From assembly GCF_003054325.1 (NCBI RefSeq), contig NZ_QBKU01000011.1:62001-126000 (forward strand): a stretch of DNA of 64,000 bases, read 5' to 3'. The position numbers and the translations under genes are program-made. The stretch's first letter is position 1, and every line of letters begins with the position of its first letter. The notes beneath the pieces were generated by a model. That model saw nothing but the letters and a program-made list of their open reading frames with translations. It had not been told where the DNA came from and made no database searches. Positions 25,533-37,021 of this stretch are shown one piece after another. The stretch comes from Sulfitobacter mediterraneus. Lineage in GTDB: Bacteria; Pseudomonadota; Alphaproteobacteria; Rhodobacterales; Rhodobacteraceae.

Positions 25533-26486
25533 ATGAAATCCGGCAAAATCACACATACCACTCTTTTGGTTCTCGACGATTGCAACACCCTGACTTTTGC
25601 AGCGGCGGTTGATCCGTTAAGGGCGGCCAACCGGCAGGCGGGGCGCATCCTTTTTGATTGGCAATTTGCCACCCCCGGCGCGGCCCCCGTGACCCTGACC
25701 AGTGGTGTGACGATCCCCGCCGCGCCCTTGCAGAAGGTCACGCGCACCGATCTTCTGATCATCGTCGCAGGTTTTGATCTTGAGGCACAATCGACCCCCG
25801 CCCTTACCGCAAGTTTGCGCCGATTGGATGGCCAAGGCAGCGTGATTGCCGGCATTGATGGTGGACCATGGGTGATGGCGATGGCTGGCCTTTTGGATCA
25901 ACATCGCGCCACAACCCATTGGGAAGATTTGGAAAGATTTACCGAGCGTTTCCCGCTGATTGATGTGGTCAACAGCCGGTTCGAGATCAGTGGCAGCCGT
26001 CTGACCTGCGCTGGCGCGGCGCCCGCGATTGAGATGATGCTGGATCTGATCGGCAGACAACATGGGTCAACGCTGGCGCAAAGGATCGCCGGAACGTTCA
26101 TTTACGACCCCGCACCGCCAAGGCCACAAAGCCGCGGCATCGATCCGCGCCACAATGCAGTGACCGCGAAAGCCCAACAATTGATGGAGGCCGCGCTTGA
26201 TGATCCACTGCCCGTCGCGCAATTGGCCAAGCGCTTGGGACTGAGCCAGCGGGCGCTGCAATTGCAGTTTCAAAACCGGCTTGGGCGCAGCCCGCAAGCG
26301 CATTACCTGCACCTGCGCTTGTCCGAGGCAGAGCGATTGGTGCGCCAGACCCATCTCAGCTTGCAAAACGTTGCCTTGGCGACCGGCTTTGCCTCGCAGG
26401 CCAGCTTTGCCCGTGCCTTTCGAGGGCAGTTTGCGATGTCGGCCACCCAGATGCGGCAGGGGCAAAGCCGCGAAAGCTCAGCCTAG
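25533..26486 (+). CDS. GlxA-type AraC-family regulator (CdhR-like)
   Basis: A 317-residue regulator with an N-terminal DJ-1/PfpI (class I glutamine amidotransferase-like) domain (LLVLDDCNTLTFAAAVDPLRAANR) and a C-terminal AraC helix-turn-helix. The latter reads PVAQLAKRLGLSQRALQLQFQNRLGRSPQAHYLHLRLSEAERL, then TGFASQASFARAFR. I chose ATG 25533 (after GAAGGTGAGTTA) rather than an ATG 16 codons earlier. It is divergent from the carnitine operon across 81 bases. In Pseudomonas the carnitine genes are controlled by CdhR of this same architecture, so carnitine-responsive activation is likely. Confidence 0.88.
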   Translation: MKSGKITHTTLLVLDDCNTLTFAAAVDPLRAANRQAGRILFDWQFATPGAAPVTLTSGVTIPAAPLQKVTRTDLLIIVAGFDLEAQSTPALTASLRRLDGQGSVIAGIDGGPWVMAMAGLLDQHRATTHWEDLERFTERFPLIDVVNSRFEISGSRLTCAGAAPAIEMMLDLIGRQHGSTLAQRIAGTFIYDPAPPRPQSRGIDPRHNAVTAKAQQLMEAALDDPLPVAQLAKRLGLSQRALQLQFQNRLGRSPQAHYLHLRLSEAERLVRQTHLSLQNVALATGFASQASFARAFRGQFAMSATQMRQGQSRESSA

Positions 26487-26503
26487 CAACTGTATTTGTC
26501 CGG

Positions 26504-27547
26504 TTAGTAGGGGAAAGGATGTGATCTATGCGCGTCGTCAATGGCCCTGATCACCTGATCGGGAAGGTCCAGATCCCCGGCCCCGATAGCAAGCTCAAGC
26601 TGGTCCATATTTGTCGCGCCAAAGATGACCGACCCCATGAAAGGCCGCTGCCTGCACCACGCCAGCGCCATCTGCACCGGGTCAAGGCCGTAAGCCTGCG
26701 CCAAGGACAGATAGGCATCCACCGCGTCAAAGGCGCGTTCTGTTTTGCGCCCGCCCAGTTCCGCATTCAGTGACATGCGTGATCCGTCCGGCACGGCGCC
26801 GCCTTGATATTTGCCAGTCAGAAGCCCCGCCGCGAGGGGAGAAAACGCCAACATATCAATTTCTTCGTTGATGCATGTCTCTGATACATCTGTATCGGCC
26901 ATCCGGCAGAGCAGCGAATATTCGTTCTGCACCGATACCGGTCGCGGTCCGCCAACCCGCTCTGCCACACTGGCCCATTGGGTCAGGCCCCACGCGCTTT
27001 CGTTGCTGAGGCCAAAGGCACGGATCGTGCCGCGTTTGACCTCCTTTTGCAGCGCGCCAAGCGTGTCTTCCATATGGGCAATCGTTTCCGCCCGGTTTTG
27101 TCCCGAAGGATCAAAGCTCCAGTTTTTGCGAAACATATAGCTGCCGCGGTTGGGCCAATGGAACTGATAGAGGTCGATGTAGTCGGTCTTGAGGCGGCGC
27201 AACGACCCTTCAATCGCGTCGGGAATGGTTTTTGACGAAATGGGCGCGCCGTCACGGGCATGGGTCATCCCTTCGCCCGAATGTTTGGTGGCCAGCACCA
27301 TATCGCTGCGGCGGCTGTCGCGTTCGAACCACAGGCCGATGATGCGTTCGGTTCGGCCGATGGTTTCCGCATTCACCGGATTGACCGGATACATTTCCGC
27401 CGTATCGACAAAGTTGATGTCCGCGTCCAGCGCCCGGTCGATCTGTTCATGCGCCTCTTCCGCCGTGTTTTGGGTGCCCCATGTCATGGACCCCAAACAC
27501 AAATCAGACACCTCGATATCGCTTTGGCCGAGTTTGTTCCGCTTCAT
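26504..27547 (-). CDS. Aldo/keto reductase
   Basis: A 347-residue NADPH-dependent aldo/keto reductase, most like the E. coli Tas subgroup. It starts MKRNKLGQSDIEVSDLCLGSMTWG, followed by NFVDTAEMYPVNP with catalytic Asp and Tyr, then VLATKHSGEG (Lys) and YIDLYQFHWPNRG (His). Later motifs are AFGLSNESAWG and LAWCRQRPFMGSVIFGATNMDQL, where the cofactor phosphate is bound. The substrate is unknown. It converges on the GlxA-type regulator with a 17-base gap, and is divergent from the MFS gene. Confidence 0.9.
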   Translation of the reverse strand: MKRNKLGQSDIEVSDLCLGSMTWGTQNTAEEAHEQIDRALDADINFVDTAEMYPVNPVNAETIGRTERIIGLWFERDSRRSDMVLATKHSGEGMTHARDGAPISSKTIPDAIEGSLRRLKTDYIDLYQFHWPNRGSYMFRKNWSFDPSGQNRAETIAHMEDTLGALQKEVKRGTIRAFGLSNESAWGLTQWASVAERVGGPRPVSVQNEYSLLCRMADTDVSETCINEEIDMLAFSPLAAGLLTGKYQGGAVPDGSRMSLNAELGGRKTERAFDAVDAYLSLAQAYGLDPVQMALAWCRQRPFMGSVIFGATNMDQLELAIGAGDLDLPDQVIRAIDDAHRSHPFPY

Positions 27548-27643
27548 TCCGCCTCTCCTTTTGGCGACACACTACGCCCTCTGCCCGCCGTCGCAAGCCA
27601 CATTCCCACAAGCCTATGTCTGTGAAAAACGTTAAAAAGTGCT

Positions 27644-27662
27644 GTCGTTTTTCGAAAACGAC
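27644..27662. promoter_or_regulatory. Perfect dyad in the aldo/keto reductase-MFS divergent region
   Basis: The sequence GTCGTTTT-TCG-AAAACGAC is a perfect 8-base inverted repeat with a 3-base centre. It lies about 97 bases from the reductase start and 30 bases upstream of the MFS start, between divergent genes, so it is more likely an operator than a terminator. The symmetry and length suit a TetR- or GntR-type dimer. No such regulator gene is adjacent. Confidence 0.45.
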
Positions 27663-27691
27663 CGGATTTTGTCGGTAAACCTCTTGGGGTT

Positions 27692-28939
27692 ATGCGTGCA
27701 TTCGGCCTATCAGCGGGTATGCGCCTGCTCATTTCATTTGCCGCCCTCTTCTTTTCCGTCATCTTGCTGCAACTCTCCTCTGGTGGCACTGGTCCGCTTG
27801 ATGTGTTGTCGGGCACGGTTCTGGGCTTTTCCCGGCAGGAAATCGGGATGCTCGGCTCGGCGCATTTCTTTGGGTTTTTCATCGGATGCTGGTGGGCACC
27901 GCGCCTGATGGGATCGGTCGGGCACAGCCGCGCCTTTGCCGCCTTTACCGCAACGGGCGCAATTGGCCTGATGGCGCATATGGTTGTCATTGATGCATAT
28001 GCCTGGGCGGTGATGCGGGTGGCCTCAGGCCTGTGCGTGGCGGGCTGTTACACGGTGATCGAGGCATGGCTGCAATCCAAAGTCACCAATGAGACCCGCG
28101 GGCGCACCATGGGCATTTACCGCGTTGTGGATATGACCGGCTCACTGGGCGCACAGATGATCATCGGCATTCTGGCACCTGCCAGCTATGTCTCTTATAA
28201 TCTGTTGGCGATGGGTTGCTGCGCCGCGCTATTGCCGCTGACTTTGACCAAGGTAAAGCAACCCGAAACGCCAGAATCCCCCCGTCTGCGGCCCATGTTG
28301 GCCGTCACGCGATCCCCCCTTGCCGCAGCGGGCGTGGTAGTTGCCGCCCTTTCCAGCGCTTCGTTCCGTATGGTCGGCCCGATCTATGGTCAGGAAGTCG
28401 GGCTGAGCGCAGGGCAGATCGCCTGGTTCCTGTCTGCCTTTGTTTTAGGCGGCGCTTTGGCCCAGTTTCCCATCGGCTGGCTTGCGGACAAATACGACCG
28501 GCGGGTCGTGTTGATCTGGCTGTCGGTTGCGGCCATGGGCAGTTGTTTCATTACCGTGATGGCGTCGGGCATGGGTACTGTTGGTATCATGCTGACCGCC
28601 GGATTGTTCGGATTGACGACCTTTCCAATTTATTCTGTCGCCGCCGCCCACGCCCATGATTTTGCCAGCAGCGAAGAACGGGTGGAACTGTCCGCGGCCT
28701 TGATGTTTTTCTTTGCGCTTGGAGCGATTTTTGCGCCCTACCTTGCCTCGGTCCTGATCGAGAATTTCGGCGCATCGGCGCTGTTTTTGATGATATCGGC
28801 AGGCCACGCAGTATTGGTCGTCTTTGGGTTGACCCGGATGCGGGCACGTCCGACCCGCAAAGATCGCACCCGCTATGTCTATGCGCCGCGCACAAGCTTT
28901 CAGGTGGGGCGCCTATTGGGCCGCAGCCGCGAGAAATAA
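27692..28939 (+). CDS. Major facilitator superfamily transporter
   Basis: A 415-residue 12-helix transporter of the YcaD-like MFS group. The first half includes LLISFAALFFSVILLQLSSGGTGPLDVL, GRTMGIYRVVDMTGSLGAQMIIG and an AVMRVASGLCVAGCYTVIEAW helix. The second half contains the MFS loop motif IGWLADKYDRRVVLI. The substrate is unknown. ATG 27692 follows TTGGGGTT; an in-frame ATG at 27719 is a possible alternative. It is divergent from the aldo/keto reductase and 81 bases upstream of metG on the same strand. Confidence 0.88.
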   Translation: MRAFGLSAGMRLLISFAALFFSVILLQLSSGGTGPLDVLSGTVLGFSRQEIGMLGSAHFFGFFIGCWWAPRLMGSVGHSRAFAAFTATGAIGLMAHMVVIDAYAWAVMRVASGLCVAGCYTVIEAWLQSKVTNETRGRTMGIYRVVDMTGSLGAQMIIGILAPASYVSYNLLAMGCCAALLPLTLTKVKQPETPESPRLRPMLAVTRSPLAAAGVVVAALSSASFRMVGPIYGQEVGLSAGQIAWFLSAFVLGGALAQFPIGWLADKYDRRVVLIWLSVAAMGSCFITVMASGMGTVGIMLTAGLFGLTTFPIYSVAAAHAHDFASSEERVELSAALMFFFALGAIFAPYLASVLIENFGASALFLMISAGHAVLVVFGLTRMRARPTRKDRTRYVYAPRTSFQVGRLLGRSREK

Positions 28940-29020
28940 TCGATGCTGTTTGTGCAGGCTGGCCAGTGATCCCGCCGCCTGCTAAAGCAGCATCAAACAA
29001 CGGCTAAAGGCATTTCGCGC

Positions 29021-30733
29021 GTGACCCGACATCTGATTACATCGGCCATCCCCTATATCAACGGGATCAAACATCTGGGCAATCTTGTGGGCAGCCAGCT
29101 GCCTGCGGATCTATATGCCCGTTACCTGCGCGCGCGCGGCAGCGAGGTTTTGTTCCTCTGCGCCACGGATGAACACGGCACGCCCGCCGAATTGGCGGCG
29201 GCAAAAGCGGGCAAACCTGTCGCCGAGTATTGCGCGGAAATGCATGCAGCGCAGGCCAAGATCGCGGATGGATTTGGCCTCTCGTTTGACCACTTCGGCC
29301 GCTCCTCCAGCGTCCAAAACCAAAAGCTGACCCAGCATTTTGCCGGTGTTCTGGCCGATCAGGGCTTGATCGAAGACGTCGTCGAACAGCAAGTCTATTC
29401 CATTGCTGACGGGCGGTTCCTGCCCGACCGCTATATTGAGGGGACCTGCCCCAATTGCGGGTTTGACAGCGCGCGCGGCGATCAATGTGACAATTGCACC
29501 AAGCAGTTGGACCCGGTTGACCTGATCGACGCGCATAGCACCATTTCCGGCTCAACCGAACTTGAAATGCGCGACACCAAACATCTGTTTCTCAAGCAAA
29601 GCCAGATGAAAGACCGTCTTGATCAATGGATTGACAGCAAGGCCGATTGGCCGGTGTTGACCACCTCGATTGCCAAAAAGTGGTTGCATGACGGCGATGG
29701 ATTGCAAGATCGCGGCATCACGCGGGATCTCGATTGGGGCGTGCCGGTCAGACGCGGTGATGCGGAATGGCCGGGCATGGAAGGCAAGGTGTTCTACGTT
29801 TGGTTTGACGCCCCCATCGAATATATCGCCTGTGCGCAGGAATGGGTCGATGCGGGCAAAGGCACGGATTGGCAGCGTTGGTGGCGCACCGATCAAGGCG
29901 CGGATGACGTGCGCTACACCCAGTTTATGGGCAAGGACAATGTGCCGTTTCACACGCTCAGTTTCCCCGCGACGATCATGGGGTCGAATGAGCCATGGAA
30001 GTTGGTGGATTACATCAAATCGTTCAACTACCTCAACTATGATGGTGGCCAATTCAGCACCTCGCGCGGACGCGGTGTGTTTATGGATCAGGCGCTTGAG
30101 CTTTTGCCAGCCGACTATTGGCGCTGGTGGCTGCTCAGCCATGCGCCCGAGACCTCGGATGCGGAATTCACCTGGGAGAACTTCCAATCGTCGGTGAACA
30201 AGGATCTGGCCGATGTTTTGGGGAATTTTGTCAGCCGGATCACTAAGTTCTGCCGCTCCAAATTTGGCGAAGCCGTGCCGGAGGCGGGTGAATTTGGTGA
30301 GGCAGAGGCGGCGTTGATCGCGGATCTGACCGAGCGGGTCACGCGGTATCAGGGTCATATGGACGCGATTGAAGTGCGCAAGGCCGCGCAGGAGTTGCGT
30401 GCGATTTGGGCGGCAGGCAACGAATACCTGCAGGCCCAAGCGCCTTGGACGACGTTCAAAACCGATCCGGACAAGGCCGCCGCGCAGGTGCGATTGGCGC
30501 TGAACCTGATCCCGTTCTATGCCAACCTTTCTGCGCCGTTTATTCCTGATGCAGCGGCCAAAATGCTGTCTGCCGTACATCTTCCCGATCAGGTCTGGCC
30601 CGATGATGTGCCCGCCACATTGTCAGTGATGGCGCCGGGCCATGCATTCGACGTTCCGGAGGTGTTGTTCGCAAAGATCAGCGACGACGATCGCGAAAGC
30701 TGGGCGGAGCGTTTTGCCGGAACCCGTGACTGA
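29021..30733 (+). CDS. metG: Methionyl-tRNA synthetase
   Basis: Attaches methionine to initiator and elongator tRNA-Met in the cytoplasm. The protein is 570 residues with a GTG start at 29021, giving [30 protein letters not shown]. The HIGH-type motif is HLGN in that segment. A zinc knuckle [17 protein letters not shown] follows near residue 140, and the KMSKS-type motif reads [12 protein letters not shown]. The anticodon-binding domain ends the protein. It lacks the C-terminal dimerisation (EMAP-like) domain of some bacterial MetG. An AAAGG element lies before the start. Confidence 0.97.
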   Translation: MTRHLITSAIPYINGIKHLGNLVGSQLPADLYARYLRARGSEVLFLCATDEHGTPAELAAAKAGKPVAEYCAEMHAAQAKIADGFGLSFDHFGRSSSVQNQKLTQHFAGVLADQGLIEDVVEQQVYSIADGRFLPDRYIEGTCPNCGFDSARGDQCDNCTKQLDPVDLIDAHSTISGSTELEMRDTKHLFLKQSQMKDRLDQWIDSKADWPVLTTSIAKKWLHDGDGLQDRGITRDLDWGVPVRRGDAEWPGMEGKVFYVWFDAPIEYIACAQEWVDAGKGTDWQRWWRTDQGADDVRYTQFMGKDNVPFHTLSFPATIMGSNEPWKLVDYIKSFNYLNYDGGQFSTSRGRGVFMDQALELLPADYWRWWLLSHAPETSDAEFTWENFQSSVNKDLADVLGNFVSRITKFCRSKFGEAVPEAGEFGEAEAALIADLTERVTRYQGHMDAIEVRKAAQELRAIWAAGNEYLQAQAPWTTFKTDPDKAAAQVRLALNLIPFYANLSAPFIPDAAAKMLSAVHLPDQVWPDDVPATLSVMAPGHAFDVPEVLFAKISDDDRESWAERFAGTRD

Positions 30734-30762
30734 TCGCCACTGGCGCTAGCGTTGATTGCTTT

Positions 30763-30781
30763 GGCGGTGTTTTCACCCGCC
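30763..30781 (+). terminator. Possible metG terminator hairpin
   Basis: A GGCGGTG-TTTT-CACCCGCC hairpin with one bulged base lies 30 bases after the metG stop. It is followed at some distance by T-rich DNA (30803-30815), so it is not a classic intrinsic terminator. The metG and chemoreceptor genes converge here, so a terminator is expected. Confidence 0.4.
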
Positions 30782-30880
30782 CTGCTTTAGATAGCGTCCT
30801 TTTTGTCTTTTTTTGGGCTATTGCGATTGCCCTTTGGGCTAGCCCTCGGAGCGGGTTGTCATCTGCTTCAATTCTCGACG

Positions 30881-33478
30881 TTAGAATTCTTCCCAGCCGT
30901 CAGCGTCAGCGGCGATGTTCAGCGCGGCGTTGCCTTGGGTCGCAGGCAAGGCTGGCACCGGCTTTTTTGCGGGGCTGGCCGGTGCGGGCGCTGTTGCAAT
31001 CGGCGGGGGTGCCGTGTGGGTGGCACCCAACCGGAACCGTGCGACGGCTTGCGCCAACGCATCAGCCTCACTTGTCAGTGCATGGCTGGCCGCAGTTGTT
31101 TCTTCGAACATGGCTGCGTTTTGCTGGGTGACATGGTCCAACTCATTGACCGCTGTGTTGATCTCGGCCAGGCCACTGGATTGTTCGCGGGCCGAGGTGG
31201 CGATATTCGAAACTCTGTTTGATATCTCGGAAACCGACGTCACGATGGAAGCCAGGGCACTGCCGGTGCGGTCTACCAGATCAACCCCTTGGCGGACCTG
31301 CTCACCGCTGGACGAGATCAGCGTGTTGATCTCACGCGCCGCATCTGACGACCGTTGGGCAAGGGCGCGGACTTCGGTAGCGACAACCGCAAAGCCGCGG
31401 CCTGCCTCGCCTGCGCGCGCCGCTTCGACCCCGGCGTTGAGCGCCAGAAGATTGGTCTGAAAGGCGATGTCGTCGATCACGCTGGTGATCTTGGAAATTT
31501 CCTGAGACGAGTTTTTAATTCCATCCATCGCATCCACGGCCTGCCGGGCCACCTCACCGCCTTGTTCGGCATTTTTCTGGGCGTCTGCCGACATCTTGCT
31601 GGCGTCATCGGCCCCTTCGGCTGCTGATCGAACGGAAACGGTCAATTCATCCAAGGCCGCGGCGGTTTCTTCCAGGGTCGCGGCTTGTTTTTCGGTGCGG
31701 CGTGACAGATCGTCTGCGGCTGAGGTAATTTCGTTGGTTTCGCTGCGGATCGAATCTGAATTGTGGATCACGGTAGAAATGGCGTTGCGCAGACTGTCGA
31801 CGGTGCCGTTAAAATCCGAACGCAGTTTTTCGTAGGCGGGCGGCACATGTTCCGAGATTTCGGCCTCAAGATCGCCATCAGCAAGACGGTTCAGCGCCTC
31901 CCCCAACAGTGACACCACATTGCCCTGCTCTTCTGCGGATTTTGCATTGCTCTGTTCTACGGCCCGCATTGCCTCATCCTGGCCGGTCACATCAGCGCCA
32001 AGGAAAATGACCTTTTCCGGTGCGCCGCTTTCATCCTTGATCACCGCAAGGCTGCCTTCAACAACAAACGCTTTGTCCGCATGAATGCTGTAGGCCTTGA
32101 ACCGACCGGGAGGGATTTTGCCTGCGCAGGCCTCTGCTGCGAAGAGACGGCCGTCTGTGTCTCCTTCCAGATTGTTTGCAAACATCGAGAACAATGAACA
32201 GACTTCTGTATCTTTTTTGGTGCCGTTGATCATCTTGAGGAAATTGTCGTTGGCATCCAGAACTTGCCCCTTGATCGAGAATTCTACGCTCAACTGGCCT
32301 GTGTTGATCGCATCCAGCAAAGCGGCATTGTGTTGAATTTCCGTTCGGTCCGTCCATTCGACCACACATCCAATCACCCTGCCTTCCCCATCACGGGCCA
32401 GATTGGTCCGAATTCTCAAGATCCGATCTGCAACGCGAAGGGTCACTGCCGTTTCCCCAGATGCGCCCGCCCCTTCGCCGCCCTCGAGTATGCCTGTGAT
32501 CGCGGATTGCATCCCGTGCAACTGTGTCAGCGATGCGCCGACCAGATTCTCCGGCGAGATATCTGGCCAATGTTCTTCCAATTCAGGCATCAAGCTTTCG
32601 ATAATGGCAATGCAAGCGGGGTTGGAAAAAATCACTTTGGCGTTTTCATCAACGACCATCAAAGACGCGGAAGATCCCGCAAAAGCGGCGCTTTTGAAGG
32701 CGTTTTCGCGTTGCGCCTGATGCGCCTTGCTCAAGGACATGCGAAACGCATCCAACTTGCCTGCCATTTTGCCGATCTCGTCGCGCCGCTTGATGAAAGG
32801 GACCGCTGTATCATAATCTGCGCCGGCAATCCGCTCCATCGCGGCTTCCAACGCGCCCAGGGGTTGGGACATCCGGGTCCGCAGGTAATAGGCTGCAACC
32901 CCCAACGCCGCGACCAGAATGGCCAACGCGACGCCCAGCGTAATCACATTCTCCTGCGCAAGTGCTTGCAACGCGTAGGCATCGCTCCATGCGGTGACAA
33001 CTGAACCGACCACCGCATTTTCCCGGCCAAAGCGCAGGGGCATCGCGATCAATTTGCCATTGTCCGCCGTGACAACCGCGCCGCTGGAGAGGGATTGGCG
33101 TGCCAATTCTTCAGCCGTTTCGCGCAGGGGTTCAAATTCCGGTGTTTCGCCTTGGAAGACAATTTTGCCTTCGCGATCTATCACCACTGCGCCAACTGCC
33201 TCCCGCCGCGCTTCGGTCACGACGCCGCTGACGATCCCTTCGACCGCGTCTGTGTTGCCAAATTTCACCGAACCGCCCATTTGAACCGCCAGAAGATTTG
33301 TCACCTCCTCGGCGCGTTCGGCGATGTTCTGCTGGGTTTTTGCGCGGACGTAAACGTTGTTGCGAAATTCAATGACCGCGACAACAACGATCACGCAGAT
33401 TGCGACCATAAACGTGCATTTAAAGAACAGCGAATGGATCGGGTTCAACCGTGGTTTTTGACTGCCGCGTTCAGACAT
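30881..33478 (-). CDS. Methyl-accepting chemotaxis protein with two PAS-like domains
   Basis: An 865-residue inner-membrane chemoreceptor. TM1 is at about residues 18-37, a periplasmic domain of about 140 residues follows, then TM2 at about 178-198 and a HAMP domain. Next are two PAS-like segments ([22 protein letters not shown] and [32 protein letters not shown]). A second HAMP-like piece precedes the signalling domain. Its hairpin tip reads [36 protein letters not shown]. The last residues GWEEF resemble the C-terminal pentapeptide that recruits CheR/CheB. No other chemotaxis or flagellar gene is nearby. ATG 33478 follows GAAGGAACTTCAT. Confidence 0.93.
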   Translation of the reverse strand: MSERGSQKPRLNPIHSLFFKCTFMVAICVIVVVAVIEFRNNVYVRAKTQQNIAERAEEVTNLLAVQMGGSVKFGNTDAVEGIVSGVVTEARREAVGAVVIDREGKIVFQGETPEFEPLRETAEELARQSLSSGAVVTADNGKLIAMPLRFGRENAVVGSVVTAWSDAYALQALAQENVITLGVALAILVAALGVAAYYLRTRMSQPLGALEAAMERIAGADYDTAVPFIKRRDEIGKMAGKLDAFRMSLSKAHQAQRENAFKSAAFAGSSASLMVVDENAKVIFSNPACIAIIESLMPELEEHWPDISPENLVGASLTQLHGMQSAITGILEGGEGAGASGETAVTLRVADRILRIRTNLARDGEGRVIGCVVEWTDRTEIQHNAALLDAINTGQLSVEFSIKGQVLDANDNFLKMINGTKKDTEVCSLFSMFANNLEGDTDGRLFAAEACAGKIPPGRFKAYSIHADKAFVVEGSLAVIKDESGAPEKVIFLGADVTGQDEAMRAVEQSNAKSAEEQGNVVSLLGEALNRLADGDLEAEISEHVPPAYEKLRSDFNGTVDSLRNAISTVIHNSDSIRSETNEITSAADDLSRRTEKQAATLEETAAALDELTVSVRSAAEGADDASKMSADAQKNAEQGGEVARQAVDAMDGIKNSSQEISKITSVIDDIAFQTNLLALNAGVEAARAGEAGRGFAVVATEVRALAQRSSDAAREINTLISSSGEQVRQGVDLVDRTGSALASIVTSVSEISNRVSNIATSAREQSSGLAEINTAVNELDHVTQQNAAMFEETTAASHALTSEADALAQAVARFRLGATHTAPPPIATAPAPASPAKKPVPALPATQGNAALNIAADADGWEEF

Positions 33479-33649
33479 ATGAAGTTCCTTCGACCTGTTC
33501 GGACTGCCCTGTCCGTTTGGGGCATCTAGAACAGTAGTCGTTACAACCAGATTAACGGAGCAATGTCATTTCTCGGATTGGAACCCCCCTTAACCTGTTG
33601 AAATACATAGCCCCGTCCCAACTGTCACGGAATACGCAGCGGTTTTTCT

Positions 33650-34555
33650 TTAGTTTGCAAGCCGTTGGTCCTGTGCAGCCAGACGCACGACTTCTGCCAT
33701 TTCCTGCAATTGCCCAGCCAGCGGCGTGGTGCGCCGCCAGATCATTCCGATCCTGCGCGAGGGTTGCGGCCCTGCAAACCGGGCGCAATCAACCGCCGCT
33801 GACCGGGTTTCGACCGATCGCGCCATTTCGGGGATCATGGTCACGCCGATACCGGCACCAACCATTTGAACCAAGGTCGCAAGCGAACTGCCATCCAAAC
33901 CGTGCCGCGCCGGCCCGGCATCCGCCTGACAGAACGATAATGCCTGATCGCGGAAACAATGCCCCTCTTCCAAAAGCAGCAAGCGCATATCGCGCAATTC
34001 CTCGCGGCTTGGCACTGGGGCATCGGCCTGCGCGGCCGGGCGCACCAAAAGGAAATCTTCGGAAAAGAGCGGTGTTTCGGTGAGCGATGGCTCTGACACT
34101 GGCAAGGCCACAATGGCCGCATCAAGACCGCCCTCCAGCAGCTCTTGCACCAGCCGCGCGGTCAACGTTTCGCGCAAATGCAGATCCATCCGCGGATAGC
34201 GCCGCGTCAGATCGCCGATCAATCGGGGCAGCAGATAAGGTGCAATGGTCGGAATGACCCCCAGTCGGAACGTGCCTGCCAAGCCGTCCTGCCCCGCACG
34301 GGCAAAATCGCCCAAGTCATCTACAGCGCTGAGGATACTGCGCACTTTGGTACTGATTTCGGCCCCAAACGCCGTGAGGCGCACCTCGCGGGCACCGCGT
34401 TCAAACAAGGGGCGGCCCAGTTGGACTTCCATCTCTTTGATCTGCACGGACAACGCGGGCTGCGAAATGGAGCAAAAGGCGGCGGCGCGGCCAAAATGCT
34501 GTTGCTGCGCCAAGGCTTCAAAATAGCGGAGCTGTTTCAGGGTGAGGTTTATCAT
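33650..34555 (-). CDS. oxyR: OxyR, hydrogen peroxide-responsive LysR-family regulator
   Basis: A 301-residue LysR-type regulator that senses H2O2 by forming an intramolecular disulfide. The N-terminal helix-turn-helix reads LKQLRYFEALAQQQHFGRAAAFCSISQPALSVQIKEME. The redox cysteines are C200 and C209 in EEGHCFRDQALSFC, matching Cys199 and Cys208 of E. coli OxyR. It is divergent from katG, its best-known target, across 94 bases. A near-consensus OxyR half site overlaps its own start codon, pointing to autoregulation. Confidence 0.95.
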   Translation of the reverse strand: MINLTLKQLRYFEALAQQQHFGRAAAFCSISQPALSVQIKEMEVQLGRPLFERGAREVRLTAFGAEISTKVRSILSAVDDLGDFARAGQDGLAGTFRLGVIPTIAPYLLPRLIGDLTRRYPRMDLHLRETLTARLVQELLEGGLDAAIVALPVSEPSLTETPLFSEDFLLVRPAAQADAPVPSREELRDMRLLLLEEGHCFRDQALSFCQADAGPARHGLDGSSLATLVQMVGAGIGVTMIPEMARSVETRSAAVDCARFAGPQPSRRIGMIWRRTTPLAGQLQEMAEVVRLAAQDQRLAN

Positions 34556-34590
34556 AACTTCAAACTATCAAACCCATCCGAAATTCCAAT
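34554..34590. promoter_or_regulatory. Predicted OxyR binding site between oxyR and katG
   Basis: ATAACTTCAAACTAT at 34554-34568 matches the OxyR half-dimer consensus ATAG-n-T-n3-A-n-CTAT with a single G-to-A change. After a 7-base gap, the expected second unit at 34576-34590 is degenerate: its ends are ATCC and CAAT in place of ATAG and CTAT. The strong unit overlaps the oxyR ATG and lies about 80 bases upstream of the katG start. This fits repression of oxyR and activation of katG, but is a manual match only. Confidence 0.55.
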
Positions 34591-34616
34591 TTTTATTTAA
34601 CACTCTGCCTTGTTAG

Positions 34617-36875
<2,259 letters not shown>

Positions 36876-36902
36876 ATTCCGGCCAATGGTCCGAAAACAT
36901 TG

Positions 36903-36940
36903 AAAAGCGGCGTTTCCTGCCTTTGGAAACGCCGCTTTTT
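36903..36940 (+). terminator. Intrinsic terminator after katG
   Basis: A perfect 15-base stem (AAAAGCGGCGTTTCC pairing with its complement), a TGCCTTT loop, and a run of T at the 3' end lie 28 bases after the katG stop. This is the clearest rho-independent terminator in the window. Confidence 0.92.
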
Positions 36941-37021
36941 GTTTTCCGAAAGCTTGGGTTGGGGGCTAAGCTTGATCACAAATGGCCGCTATAAGGGCCG
37001 CGCATTCCGATGGTGAGGCTC

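Noticed and set aside
30781..30850. T-rich run (30803-30815) with GGGCTAGCCC palindrome as a terminator for the chemoreceptor gene
   Set aside because: The run is T-rich on the plus strand, so it could not serve the minus-strand chemoreceptor gene; the palindrome has no matching T-run on that strand.
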